Part shown: positions 7,082-14,249 of the stretch, piece after piece | Layout of the letters: every line of letters starts with the position of its first letter | How positions within the stretch are numbered: position 1 is the stretch's first letter | Assembly: GCA_005792225.1 (NCBI GenBank) | Contig: SXSP01000359.1 | Span: 1-18,150, forward strand | Direction of reading: 5' to 3' | DNA length: 18,150 nt | From: Bdellovibrionales bacterium | GTDB lineage: Bacteria > Bdellovibrionota > Bdellovibrionia > Bdellovibrionales > JAMPXM01 | The notes under the pieces: generated by a model | What the model was told of the DNA's origin: nothing | The model's input: the letters and a program-made list of their open reading frames with translations, nothing else | Database searches by the model: none | Position numbers and translations under genes: made by a program

Positions 7082-7588
7082 ATGCGTTTTCTTTCTACAT
7101 TGGCTGCTTTGGGCGCGGCACTCACTCTTGCCCAAGCATCTGTTGCCACTGCTGGCGAGCTCGACAACGAAGCTTCAGTTACGAACAAAGCTCAGCTCGG
7201 CAAAGACCTTCCCGCGACACTCGTTGTCCGCGTAAACAACAAAACAAAGGCAGTTGAGGTTCTTCACACGAACCAAAAACTCTCTAAGTCCGCGACCAGC
7301 AAAGCGCAAATGGCGAAAGCTGAGTTCGTTGCTATGGGTCTCCAAGACAAAATGCACGCGAGCGAACTCGACCGCGACAGCTCAAGCTCGTCTTGGTACT
7401 TCTGCTTCCCGAACTACAACTGGTATCAGCCGTCGTATTACTACTCGGGTTACCAGTACAGCTACTCGAACTACTGGTCGTATAACTACGGCGGCTACAG
7501 CTACAACTACTACAGCAACCCCTACTGGGGCGGCTACGGCGGTGGTTACGGTGGCTTCGGTGGCGGCTACGGCGGCTGGGGTTACTAA
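7082..7588 (+). CDS. Secreted protein with Tyr/Ser/Asn- and Gly/Tyr-rich C-terminal half
   Basis: This 168-residue protein has a Sec signal peptide (MRFLSTLAAL...ATA, cleavage after A24). A mostly polar N-terminal part of about 75 residues follows, including the strand-like LPATLVVRVNNKTKAVEVLH (43-62). From about residue 99 composition changes sharply: a serine run (100-104), then YFCFPNYNWYQPSYYYSGYQ and a tract dominated by Tyr, Ser, Asn and Trp (105-148). It ends in Gly-rich repeats of the form GGYGGG/GGFGGG (150-168). Such low-complexity aromatic/glycine tracts occur in adhesive, amyloid-like or phase-separating surface proteins, but no family is recognised. One cysteine (C108) is present. 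Translation should be strong, since GGGGG (7073-7077) lies four bases before the ATG. It is monocistronic, closed by the terminator at 7621-7667. Confidence 0.8.
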   Translation: MRFLSTLAALGAALTLAQASVATAGELDNEASVTNKAQLGKDLPATLVVRVNNKTKAVEVLHTNQKLSKSATSKAQMAKAEFVAMGLQDKMHASELDRDSSSSSWYFCFPNYNWYQPSYYYSGYQYSYSNYWSYNYGGYSYNYYSNPYWGGYGGGYGGFGGGYGGWGY

Positions 7589-7620
7589 GCCGACTCGCCT
7601 CTGGCGACTGTGAAAACAAG

Positions 7621-7667
7621 TGCCGGCTCTCGCGCCCGATGGCTTCCGAGAGACCGGCATTTTTTTT
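7621..7667 (+). terminator. Intrinsic terminator after the Gly/Tyr-rich protein gene
   Basis: TGCCGG-CTCTCG (7621-7632) pairs with CGAGAG-A-CCGGCA (7647-7659): twelve base pairs with one bulged A at 7653. Eight Ts follow at once (7660-7667). This is a textbook Rho-independent terminator. It separates the Gly/Tyr-rich protein gene from the subtilase gene and implies the latter has its own promoter in 7668-7750. Confidence 0.93.
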
Positions 7668-7760
7668 AACTGAGCCGAATTCCTTCACTTTCCTCACCGC
7701 GTCGGGCATGCCCTAGGTTGTCTAAGCTCGTTCGACATTTAAGCCTTTGGTGAGGTGAGT

Positions 7761-9407
7761 ATGCTTAAGCGCACCGTCCTTCTTCTCTTTCTCGCGCCCG
7801 TTCTCATGATTCCCACGGCCGATGCGGCCCAGGAAAAAGCCTTTAAGAACCTCCGGCAAATCGCAACTGATGCGGGGTTCTACAACTACCGCTCGGTGAC
7901 CGCACGTCGAACGCTGAAGGTCGCCATCCTCGATAACGGTTTCAAAGGCTACGAGGAGCAGATCGGAAAAACTCTCCCATCGGATACCCAGTACCATGCG
8001 GGTCCCGTTTCCGTTGATGCCAAAACCGAAGAGAGTCACGGACTCGCGATGGCACAAATCGTGAGCGGCCTCCTCACTGAAGCGGCCCCCCGCTTGACCT
8101 ACGAACTTCACCTTTTTTCGGCATTCGGTTTCTCAAATTTGAAGAGTGCCGTCGAGACGGTCGCTCGCGACAAATTCGACGTTGTCCTTTACTCGCAGGT
8201 CTGGGAGTACGGCGGAAACGGAGACGGTCGCGGCTTCGTCAACCACGTCGTGAACCAAGCCGCTCAGAGCGGCGCACTCTGGATCAATGCCGCCGGTAAC
8301 GTCGGAAATGGCACGTACCGCGGAAAAATCGAAAAGGGCACGGACGATTGGGCGAAGCTTCCCGGCGCAAACAACGGCGTCGCCGTTCGCTGCCAAAAGA
8401 ACTCAAAGAACAAATGCATGGTCCGCGTGGTGCTCAGCTGGAACGATTTCTCGGATGACTCCGAGACGGGCACCGACAAGGATCTCGATCTCGTTCTCAC
8501 CGATGATGCTTCAAAGATCGTGGGGACCTCGGCGCTGACGCAAATGAAGCAAATTCCCGAGGGAACTGCCGGTGCGTCTCTCTATCCTCGCGAAATCATC
8601 CAGACGGAAGTGAAGCCGGGCCTTTACTACGTGCGGGCAAAGATTCGCAGTTCGAACTTTGATAAGAAGCACGACGAACTTCGGGTCACGGTGAGCGGTG
8701 ACTTCGTTCAACTTCAAAACGCCTCGAAGGGCGAAACGCTCCTAAGCCCCGCGGATAACGAAAATGTGATCACCGTTGGCGCGAGTGATTCCGAGAAGAG
8801 CTCGTTTTCGAAACTTTATAGCAAGCCCGAACTCCTCGTCCCTTCTGAAATCATCGTCAGCGAAGACGAAACATTTAAGGGAAGCTCCAACTCAGCGGCG
8901 ATCACCGCTGCCGGAGTCACGCTCCTGAAGGCCGTGCAACCAAAATTGACCCGCACGCGCGTGCTAGCGCTCTTGGGTGCAAACGGCGGCGCGATGCCTC
9001 TCGGCGAGGGCGCGGGCCTTCCCTTGGAACTCTTGGGCTTCGGCCCGACGAGCCGCAACTGCTTTAAGCTCACGACTCTTCCGTTCTACCCGCGTGCACT
9101 GCAGGAATTGATCGATACGGAAACATTCATCGTCGAGACCACGCACGGACCGAAGATCTTCACGACGGATGATCCGTTCGAACTTCTCGGACGTGACCGC
9201 GTGGATCAAGACGATATGCTCATCGTGCGACCCGAAGGTTTTGATCAGCTTCCGCGCTCAAGCCAGCCGTTCCTTCCGCAGGGAGTTTTCGAGGTCGTTC
9301 AACAGCCGGCGGGTCAGACGATCTGCTCTCGCGGAACGAACCGTGGCCCGATCGATGGCGTCTATGCTTCTCACTTGCGCATGCCACGCCCGACGGACGT
9401 TCGTTAA
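7761..9407 (+). CDS. Secreted subtilisin-like (S8) serine peptidase with inserted domain
   Basis: The 548-residue protein has a signal peptide (MLKRTVLLLF...ADA, about 1-22) and the ordered S8 triad. Asp58 lies in VAILDNGF, His93 in ESHGLAMAQI, the oxyanion Asn180 in NAAGNVGNG, and Ser376 in GSSNSAAITAAG. The serine box deviates from the usual GTSxAxP: Thr to Ser, Ala to Ser and Pro to Ala. About 195 residues separate Asn180 from Ser376, more than in a minimal subtilisin, and include a beta-rich stretch (VRVVLSWNDFSDDS...DKDLDLVLTDD) resembling an inserted jelly-roll or pre-peptidase domain. About 165 residues follow the core. The substrate is unknown. I chose the ATG at 7761 because GAGG (7752-7755) precedes it; an in-frame GTG at 7755 is the alternative. 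The stop overlaps the next start as TAATG, so YjbQ translation is probably coupled. Confidence 0.88.
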   Translation: MLKRTVLLLFLAPVLMIPTADAAQEKAFKNLRQIATDAGFYNYRSVTARRTLKVAILDNGFKGYEEQIGKTLPSDTQYHAGPVSVDAKTEESHGLAMAQIVSGLLTEAAPRLTYELHLFSAFGFSNLKSAVETVARDKFDVVLYSQVWEYGGNGDGRGFVNHVVNQAAQSGALWINAAGNVGNGTYRGKIEKGTDDWAKLPGANNGVAVRCQKNSKNKCMVRVVLSWNDFSDDSETGTDKDLDLVLTDDASKIVGTSALTQMKQIPEGTAGASLYPREIIQTEVKPGLYYVRAKIRSSNFDKKHDELRVTVSGDFVQLQNASKGETLLSPADNENVITVGASDSEKSSFSKLYSKPELLVPSEIIVSEDETFKGSSNSAAITAAGVTLLKAVQPKLTRTRVLALLGANGGAMPLGEGAGLPLELLGFGPTSRNCFKLTTLPFYPRALQELIDTETFIVETTHGPKIFTTDDPFELLGRDRVDQDDMLIVRPEGFDQLPRSSQPFLPQGVFEVVQQPAGQTICSRGTNRGPIDGVYASHLRMPRPTDVR

Positions 9408-9826
9408 TGGCGAAAACGATGCAGACTCAAATTGAAGTCGCGACACCGGGTCAGGGTCTGCATCGCATCACGGGACAAGTTGAAGCGGCGCTCGCTGATA
9501 TGCGTGCCGGCACGGGTCTCCTGAACATTTTCATCCAACATACTTCGGCTTCTCTTTTGATTCAGGAGAACGCAGATCCCACGGCGAAGCGAGATCTCGA
9601 GGAGTTCTTGGGGCGACTCGTTCCCGAAAACCAGTCTTGGCATCGACATCTCGACGAGGGACCGGACGACACCGTCTCTCACATGAAGTCGTCGATCACG
9701 GCGACGTCTGTCACCATCCCGTTGCGTGACGGGCGCCTGCTGCTCGGGACCTGGCAGGGAATTTATCTCTGGGAACATCGACGAGCGGCCCATAGACGAA
9801 AGCTCGTGCTCACGCTCATCGGATAA
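9407..9826 (+). CDS. YjbQ/UPF0047 family protein
   Basis: At 139 residues this is the normal full length for the family. Diagnostic segments are FIQHTSASLLIQENADPTAKRD (42-63, given here in two parts: FIQHTSASLL and IQENADPTAKRD), PDDTVSHMKSSITATSVTIP (86-105) and GTWQGIYLWEHR (114-125). The family forms small beta-rich trimers with conserved His, Asp and Glu residues at a likely metal or anion site. Some members show weak thiamine-phosphate synthase activity when overexpressed, but the physiological role is unsettled. The ATG overlaps the subtilase stop (TAATG) and has no strong site of its own. Functional linkage with a peptidase is not expected from the family and may simply reflect cotranscription. 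It ends 16 bases from the convergent outer-membrane protein gene. Confidence 0.92.
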   Translation: MAKTMQTQIEVATPGQGLHRITGQVEAALADMRAGTGLLNIFIQHTSASLLIQENADPTAKRDLEEFLGRLVPENQSWHRHLDEGPDDTVSHMKSSITATSVTIPLRDGRLLLGTWQGIYLWEHRRAAHRRKLVLTLIG

Positions 9827-9842
9827 ACTCATTTATTTCTGT

Positions 9843-11267
9843 TTAGAAAACATAGGTCAGAAGGGCGCCGACACGGTCGTTTCCGCGGAAGCGGCTGATG
9901 AAACCTGGATTCTCATCTTCGGGCAGACGACTCGCCAAGAAATCGGCGTAAATGCCGAACTGCCAGTTTTCACGCGTAGCAAGGCGGAGATCGGTCATGA
10001 GGACTGAGCCCCGCTCAGAAAACTCTTCGATCCAGCGGAGTCCGTGTTCAACCGACCATCCCTTCACACGTGCAAAGCGACCACGCCATTCCAGGCTCGC
10101 GGCTTGGCGGTACATGGTGCGCGCACCAAACGGGTTTTGCTCGGGCTTGACGCTCCCCTTACTTACAAGAGTCGCCTCACCGCCGATGGAGTGGAGAGTT
10201 CCGAGGCGAATCCACGGGACGTAGTTCTCGCCGCTTCCAAGTTGGAAATCGACGCTCGGGCTGACGAGGTAGAGTGGCTCGTAGGTTTGCCACGTGAGTC
10301 CGGGCGCGATCCTCTCGGAGTCGCTGATATCGGCGAGACCGGAAAGACGAAAAGCCGACGTCTTCGCGTGGTGGGAGAACTCGAGCGAGGCCAGATTATG
10401 ATACGCGACTTGCGGAAAAATGGTGACGCTCGCTTCGGGATTCAGACTGTCAGTGACGAGGACACCCTGAAACGGGAGCGAGAGTTGATTGCGGGGCTTC
10501 TTGACGTAAGAGGTTTGGGTTCGAAACCCTTGAGGCCCGCCCGTGCGGAAAATGAAGCCGCCTGATGCGTGCTGGATAACCGAGCCAACTGTGGGAGTCT
10601 CGATTCTGTAACGAAGAGGTGTGCCCTTTGAAACGAGCACGACCCGGTCCGCCGGCTCGGAGAACCAGGCGTTGTTCGTGTGGAACTTTCCGTCTTGGAG
10701 TTCGTAGTTGGGTCCTTGTTCCGGAATGTAGATGGCGCTACCAAACAATATCAGTTGAGCATTGTCCCAGTTGAACTCGCCGAAAATTCCGGTGAGACCC
10801 TGCTCTGAAGGGCGCAAGGAATCAAATCGGTTCAAAGGTTGAGAAAGCCCGAGAGTCCAGTAGGAGTCGAGTTCACTCCACGATTCGCGTTTTCTTCCGG
10901 CGAACACCCTCTGGCGACTCTCGTGAGGTGTCCATAGCAAGTGCGCCTCGGGAACTTCAAACGAAGTTTGTTTTTCGACCGCCGTATCGAAGCTCGCTCC
11001 GATTTCCAGGAGGCCACCGATGGGTTTGCCATCGGAGCGGGTGCGAAGCCGAGTCGAGAGGCGCGTGGAATCGGCGTGGTGCTTCGGGGGGCTCTCGCGG
11101 TTGAGGAAACTCTCCTCACCCACGCTCACGCTGAGTTCATCAAGAGAACGGCTTTGCGGTGTGAGAGACGGAAAGGACGTCGAGAGCGACGGCACGGCAT
11201 GCGCGACACTCCCTACCAGGAGTGCTAGCCAACACATCGGCATTTTTAAGGTTTTAAGAAGACGCAA
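9843..11267 (-). CDS. Putative outer-membrane beta-barrel protein
   Basis: The 474-residue protein has a signal peptide (MRLLKTLKMPMC...AHA, cleavage after A24). There is no internal hydrophobic helix. The body has many short alternating aromatic strands with polar turns (for example GIFGEFNWDNAQLILFGSAI, and near the end WQFGIYADFLAS). The final residues are GALLTYVF, ending in Phe with aromatics at the usual BAM-recognition positions. These features indicate an outer-membrane barrel of perhaps 16 or more strands, but no named porin or transporter family is recognised and the cargo is unknown. The start is uncertain. The TTG at 11267 gives the positively charged signal n-region (Arg, Lys, Lys) and lies next to an AGGCGG-rich hairpin. 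ATGs at 11243 and 11237 give an uncharged n-region and no ribosome binding site. Confidence 0.75.
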   Translation of the reverse strand: MRLLKTLKMPMCWLALLVGSVAHAVPSLSTSFPSLTPQSRSLDELSVSVGEESFLNRESPPKHHADSTRLSTRLRTRSDGKPIGGLLEIGASFDTAVEKQTSFEVPEAHLLWTPHESRQRVFAGRKRESWSELDSYWTLGLSQPLNRFDSLRPSEQGLTGIFGEFNWDNAQLILFGSAIYIPEQGPNYELQDGKFHTNNAWFSEPADRVVLVSKGTPLRYRIETPTVGSVIQHASGGFIFRTGGPQGFRTQTSYVKKPRNQLSLPFQGVLVTDSLNPEASVTIFPQVAYHNLASLEFSHHAKTSAFRLSGLADISDSERIAPGLTWQTYEPLYLVSPSVDFQLGSGENYVPWIRLGTLHSIGGEATLVSKGSVKPEQNPFGARTMYRQAASLEWRGRFARVKGWSVEHGLRWIEEFSERGSVLMTDLRLATRENWQFGIYADFLASRLPEDENPGFISRFRGNDRVGALLTYVF

Positions 11268-11268
11268 A

Positions 11269-11286
11269 AGCCACCGCCTGGTGGCT
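11269..11286 (-). other. Hairpin adjoining the barrel-protein start (terminator-like or RBS-masking)
   Basis: On the minus strand AGCCACC-AGGC-GGTGGCT forms a 7-bp stem with a four-base loop, followed by TTTGCGTCTTC. Read as the end of the upstream operon it is a modest intrinsic terminator. Read as the leader of the barrel gene, it contains the only purine-rich sequence (AGGCGG) before the TTG at 11267 and would hide the ribosome binding site. Confidence 0.5.
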
Positions 11287-11296
11287 CAAAGAACTG

Positions 11297-11326
11297 CAAG
11301 AAGCGAGCGCGCGCTCGCCATTCTTG
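11297..11326 (-). terminator. Long GC-rich hairpin after the ChaN-like gene
   Basis: GCGAGCGCGCGCTCGC (11303-11318) is a perfect 16-bp palindrome. It is flanked by CAAGAA (11297-11302) and TTCTTG (11321-11326), which extend the stem by six pairs with a two-base bulge. It begins eight bases after the ChaN-like stop codon. On the minus strand it is followed by CAGTTCTTT, a weak U-rich tail, so termination is plausible but not certain. Confidence 0.5.
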
Positions 11327-11334
11327 GTAACGAA

Positions 11335-12267
11335 TTAAGGCTGTGCGGGCGTTGGTTCTAGCAAGGGTCGCGAGAGTCTCCGTGGAGTTTTTTCACTGCG
11401 GACGGAACGACTGACCCAGACGAAATCGGCACGAGGACCCCAATCCGAGCGGGGTTTCATGAGTGAATCCTCCTCATGACTGCTTAAGCCCGCCAAGTTC
11501 ACTTGGGATAGCGTTAACACTTGGGTCACGCCGCGAGCGAGCAAACGATCCGGTAAACCTCCGCCGTACGCGGCGTGAAAATCACCAACGATGATGACGA
11601 GTCGCTGCTTGGGATGAGCCTTTAAGAACTCGGCAGCCGTAAACGCCATGGTCTCGTCCCACGTGGACTGCGCTTCGAAATAGCGCTGAATCTTTTCCTC
11701 TGGAACGTGGCCCTTCATCGTATCGCGGAATCGCTCATAGTATTTTGCGTTTCCGAGAGTGAAACCCGAAGGAAGTTCAGCCCGTTCTTTCTCGGTTAAA
11801 CCCGCGATCCCCACTTTTGAGATTTTGCCGGTGAGAGTACGGGCGGCATTGAGAGCGAGTGTGGTTCCAGCGTGGTCCCTCGGAAAGAGGACTTGGCTTC
11901 GATAATTGGCGAACGTGTTGCCTCCCCAGCCGACGGCTTTGAGGAAGTCAGGCTCCGCGATGGTTCCCGCAAGGTACTGATCCACGAACGTTTGGTGAGG
12001 ACGCGCGAAGAACTCCATGCCGACGCTCACCGGCGTGAGTCTCTGATTGGCGAGTTCTCCTAGGAAAGCCATTTGGTTTTCGTGATGTGCTTTCAGATCG
12101 TGCTCTTCGCTGACGATCGCGACACCACCGGGCTCAAGGCTTGACACGACGGCGGCGAGAGTTGTCGCCGCTCCGGTTCGGCCATCATAAATAGCATTTG
12201 TTTTCCAGGCGGAGGCGCATGCGGCTTGCGACACGAAGATCATCGCGAGGGCGACACAAGTTCTCAT
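11335..12267 (-). CDS. ChaN family protein (haem-binding/Tiki-fold), exported
   Basis: The 310-residue protein carries the ChaN (DUF399) pattern. It has SEEHDLKAHHENQMAFL (53-69), where the family has GExHD..HH..Q, then SVGMEFFARPHQ with a conserved Glu, then QVLFPRDH and IVGDFHAAYGGGLPDRL with a late His. ChaN of Campylobacter is an iron-regulated lipoprotein that binds haem; the fold is related to Tiki metalloproteases, so a metallopeptidase role is also conceivable. The N-terminus MRTCVALAMIFVSQAACASA looks like a Sec signal with A-S-A cleavage near residue 20. Cys17 lies in QAAC, which does not fit a lipobox. The first Gly of the GExHD motif is Ser here. GGAG lies nine bases before the ATG. 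It is the last gene of the M14/hydrolase unit, 17 bases after the hydrolase stop. Confidence 0.82.
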   Translation of the reverse strand: MRTCVALAMIFVSQAACASAWKTNAIYDGRTGAATTLAAVVSSLEPGGVAIVSEEHDLKAHHENQMAFLGELANQRLTPVSVGMEFFARPHQTFVDQYLAGTIAEPDFLKAVGWGGNTFANYRSQVLFPRDHAGTTLALNAARTLTGKISKVGIAGLTEKERAELPSGFTLGNAKYYERFRDTMKGHVPEEKIQRYFEAQSTWDETMAFTAAEFLKAHPKQRLVIIVGDFHAAYGGGLPDRLLARGVTQVLTLSQVNLAGLSSHEEDSLMKPRSDWGPRADFVWVSRSVRSEKTPRRLSRPLLEPTPAQP

Positions 12268-12284
12268 ACTTTCGAGCTCCAGGA

Positions 12285-13097
12285 TTAGAGGCTTTTAGCG
12301 AAAGCTCTAATCTGCTCGACAACCCACGATCCGTCATCAAGCGGCAAGTCGTGACCGGCGGTGGGGTGCTGGGCGAATTTGGCATGCCAGCGATCCGCGA
12401 TGGTCTTGGAGCAGGAAGGATCAACCATGCGGTCCTGGGCACTCGAGAGGACCAGGACCGGAATCGGAGGTTGCCGCAGAGTGCTGGAAAAGCGAGATGC
12501 CGCCAGGAGTTGGCGCGTCAGGTTCTCGAGACTCACGGGTCTCTCGAGATAAAGTCCCGCCCACTCTTGAGCCGTCTGGTGATGAATGTCGGGGCGATTA
12601 CTGATCATTTTCAGAATATTCAACTCGCGCTCGACGGCTTCTTTCGCCCGAAGGATGTGGAAAAAATGTTTATAGCTGGGCGGGCTTAGGCGCTTAAACA
12701 GTGGAGAAAATCCCTTGAAGCTCGTGTTGATGAGAACGCAGCCCTTGAAGTCATCGGGCCATCTCTCAAGCCACCGCGCAGCGACCATCCCGCCGAGAGA
12801 AATTGCGACCAAGTAAGTGGTCGATGCGGGTTTGAAGCCCTCGCGGCGCTGGCGTTCGCGAATTTCTAAAAACTTGGTGCGCATGAACTCCGTGATCTCG
12901 GAAATCGAGATGGGAGATCTCATTTCGGAGTAGCGACCCGCACCTGGAAGGTCGATGGCATCAACGCGCGTGATTTCACCCTGCGGGCTCATGACGCTTT
13001 CGAGTTCTTGCGGGAAATTTCCCCAGTGTCTTGATTCGCGAGCGAGGCCGCGAATCAGAATCCATTGCGTGTCGATTTTCTTGTTCGCTTCACTCAT
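12285..13097 (-). CDS. Alpha/beta hydrolase
   Basis: The 270-residue protein has the alpha/beta-hydrolase landmarks in order. These are the oxyanion strand ILIRGLARESRHWG, VDAIDLPGAGRYSE, the nucleophile elbow AISLGG with Ser100, the acid loop SSAQDRMVDP with Asp222, and the terminal PTAGHDLPLDD with His249. The elbow is A-x-S-x-G rather than the usual G-x-S-x-G. There is no signal peptide, so it should act in the cytoplasm. The substrate is not predictable from sequence; esters or acyl conjugates are typical. The ATG at 13097 overlaps the end of the M14 peptidase gene by eight bases (13090-13097), which implies translational coupling and sets the start; a longer in-frame version from 13145 would lie mostly inside the peptidase gene. 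The ChaN-like gene follows 17 bases downstream. Confidence 0.88.
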   Translation of the reverse strand: MSEANKKIDTQWILIRGLARESRHWGNFPQELESVMSPQGEITRVDAIDLPGAGRYSEMRSPISISEITEFMRTKFLEIRERQRREGFKPASTTYLVAISLGGMVAARWLERWPDDFKGCVLINTSFKGFSPLFKRLSPPSYKHFFHILRAKEAVERELNILKMISNRPDIHHQTAQEWAGLYLERPVSLENLTRQLLAASRFSSTLRQPPIPVLVLSSAQDRMVDPSCSKTIADRWHAKFAQHPTAGHDLPLDDGSWVVEQIRAFAKSL

Positions 13098-14154
13098 ACC
13101 ACAAATCCATCGCACGCCTGTGCAGTTGACGACGCGTCTCTTCATCGAGTTGTGTCCACGTTTCGGGGCTCACGATCGCACGTTGAAGACAATCAAAGAG
13201 CGTCAGATGACGTCGCAGAATTCTCTGCATCCGATGCGGGAGAATCGGATTGAACGCGCCCAGGCTCGAAAAAAGTTGCCGCGGGTTTTTCTTTAACCAG
13301 ATCCAACTCCCGAGTTCCAAGGTCCAAGGGAGGAAGAGGTCGCCCGAAGATTCCTGTAGCTTGCGATCGTAGAGCCAATCCCACAGATCACCGTGGGTGG
13401 TATAGCTTTTCGCCTGCGGTTCAATCTTATAAATGTGATTCGGGTAGCTCCGGTCGAAGACCCGTTTGAGCGCCGTGATTTCGGCGATGTGGGGTGGGGC
13501 CTTCTTTGAACGTGCGTACGGAAACCAAAGGCGGTCCACCGAGCCGAAACCCGAATGCACGTCCACGGCGAGCCCGAGGCGCGATGGGAAAATCTCGCGC
13601 GCGACGTAATCGCAGAGGGTGCGGGATGCGAGCTCCATAGACTCGGCTGACTGCGTGTCGCCCCGATACCATGGGAGCCAGTTCGAATATGTTTGGCCGC
13701 CCAAGAGGAACGCCGGTTCTTCATCCGCCGTGACGGGCGCGTTCCGCATGAGGTCGACTCCCCGCCCATTGGAACGTTTGGTTAAAAACATGCCGACGGG
13801 ATTGACGATGGGAAGAAAGACCAAACGCGAGCGCTCGAGCCGTTCGCGAGCGGATTTATCCCAGGTCAAAACTTCGGAGACCGTTTGCAGGAATGCGATG
13901 ACGACGGATGAACCGATCCGTTCCAAGCCGTGGACACCGCCGATGATCCCGAGGCAGGGAGCGGTCTTGTCCTCGCTTCCGAAGGCGACGCTATAGATCG
14001 GGAACTCAAAGCCTTCATGCTGAACCGTGGATTCCACCTGAACGCGCGCGCGCGACGTAAGCCCCGAGAGAATTTTTTCGAGAGTCACGAGCTCGGGCAA
14101 ACGCTTTGAGATTTTCAGCTGGATCTCGGGATCCCTTTGGGCCGCTCTGAACAT
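13090..14154 (-). CDS. M14 family zinc carboxypeptidase
   Basis: From the ATG at 14154 this is a 354-residue cytoplasmic protein with no signal peptide. Zinc ligands are visible: His75 and Glu78 in GGVHGLERIG, and His200 in AVDVHSGFG. The substrate-positioning segment is GRGVDLMRN (the family has DLNRN), and the catalytic Glu280 lies in LELGSW. This matches the M14 peptidase group that includes deacylases and the murein-peptide amidase MpaA, so cleavage of a C-terminal or isopeptide-linked residue is expected. Cell-wall peptide recycling is one possibility and is only inference. The reading frame stays open upstream to 14403, but that part overlaps the divergent pseudouridine synthase gene and does not look like protein. 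No clear ribosome binding site precedes 14154. It heads a coupled three-gene unit with the hydrolase and ChaN-like genes. Confidence 0.85.
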   Translation of the reverse strand: MFRAAQRDPEIQLKISKRLPELVTLEKILSGLTSRARVQVESTVQHEGFEFPIYSVAFGSEDKTAPCLGIIGGVHGLERIGSSVVIAFLQTVSEVLTWDKSARERLERSRLVFLPIVNPVGMFLTKRSNGRGVDLMRNAPVTADEEPAFLLGGQTYSNWLPWYRGDTQSAESMELASRTLCDYVAREIFPSRLGLAVDVHSGFGSVDRLWFPYARSKKAPPHIAEITALKRVFDRSYPNHIYKIEPQAKSYTTHGDLWDWLYDRKLQESSGDLFLPWTLELGSWIWLKKNPRQLFSSLGAFNPILPHRMQRILRRHLTLFDCLQRAIVSPETWTQLDEETRRQLHRRAMDLWYE

Positions 14155-14249
14155 AGTAAGAGAATAAATTGCTTTCAAAAAAACGACAACGTAACCACCG
14201 CGGAACCCGACTCGTGACAAGAACCCTTGAAGCGAGTTACTCGAATGCC

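Noticed and set aside
7332..7709. Antisense open frames opposite the Gly/Tyr-rich gene, with Ser/Arg-rich or Val-rich translations.
   Set aside because: They are shadows of the repetitive TAC/GGC codons of the true gene and include the terminator region.
11303..11318. The 16-bp GC palindrome as a recombination or replication site.
   Set aside because: There are no flanking repeats, integrase or partition genes. Its position right after a stop codon fits a transcript-end hairpin better.
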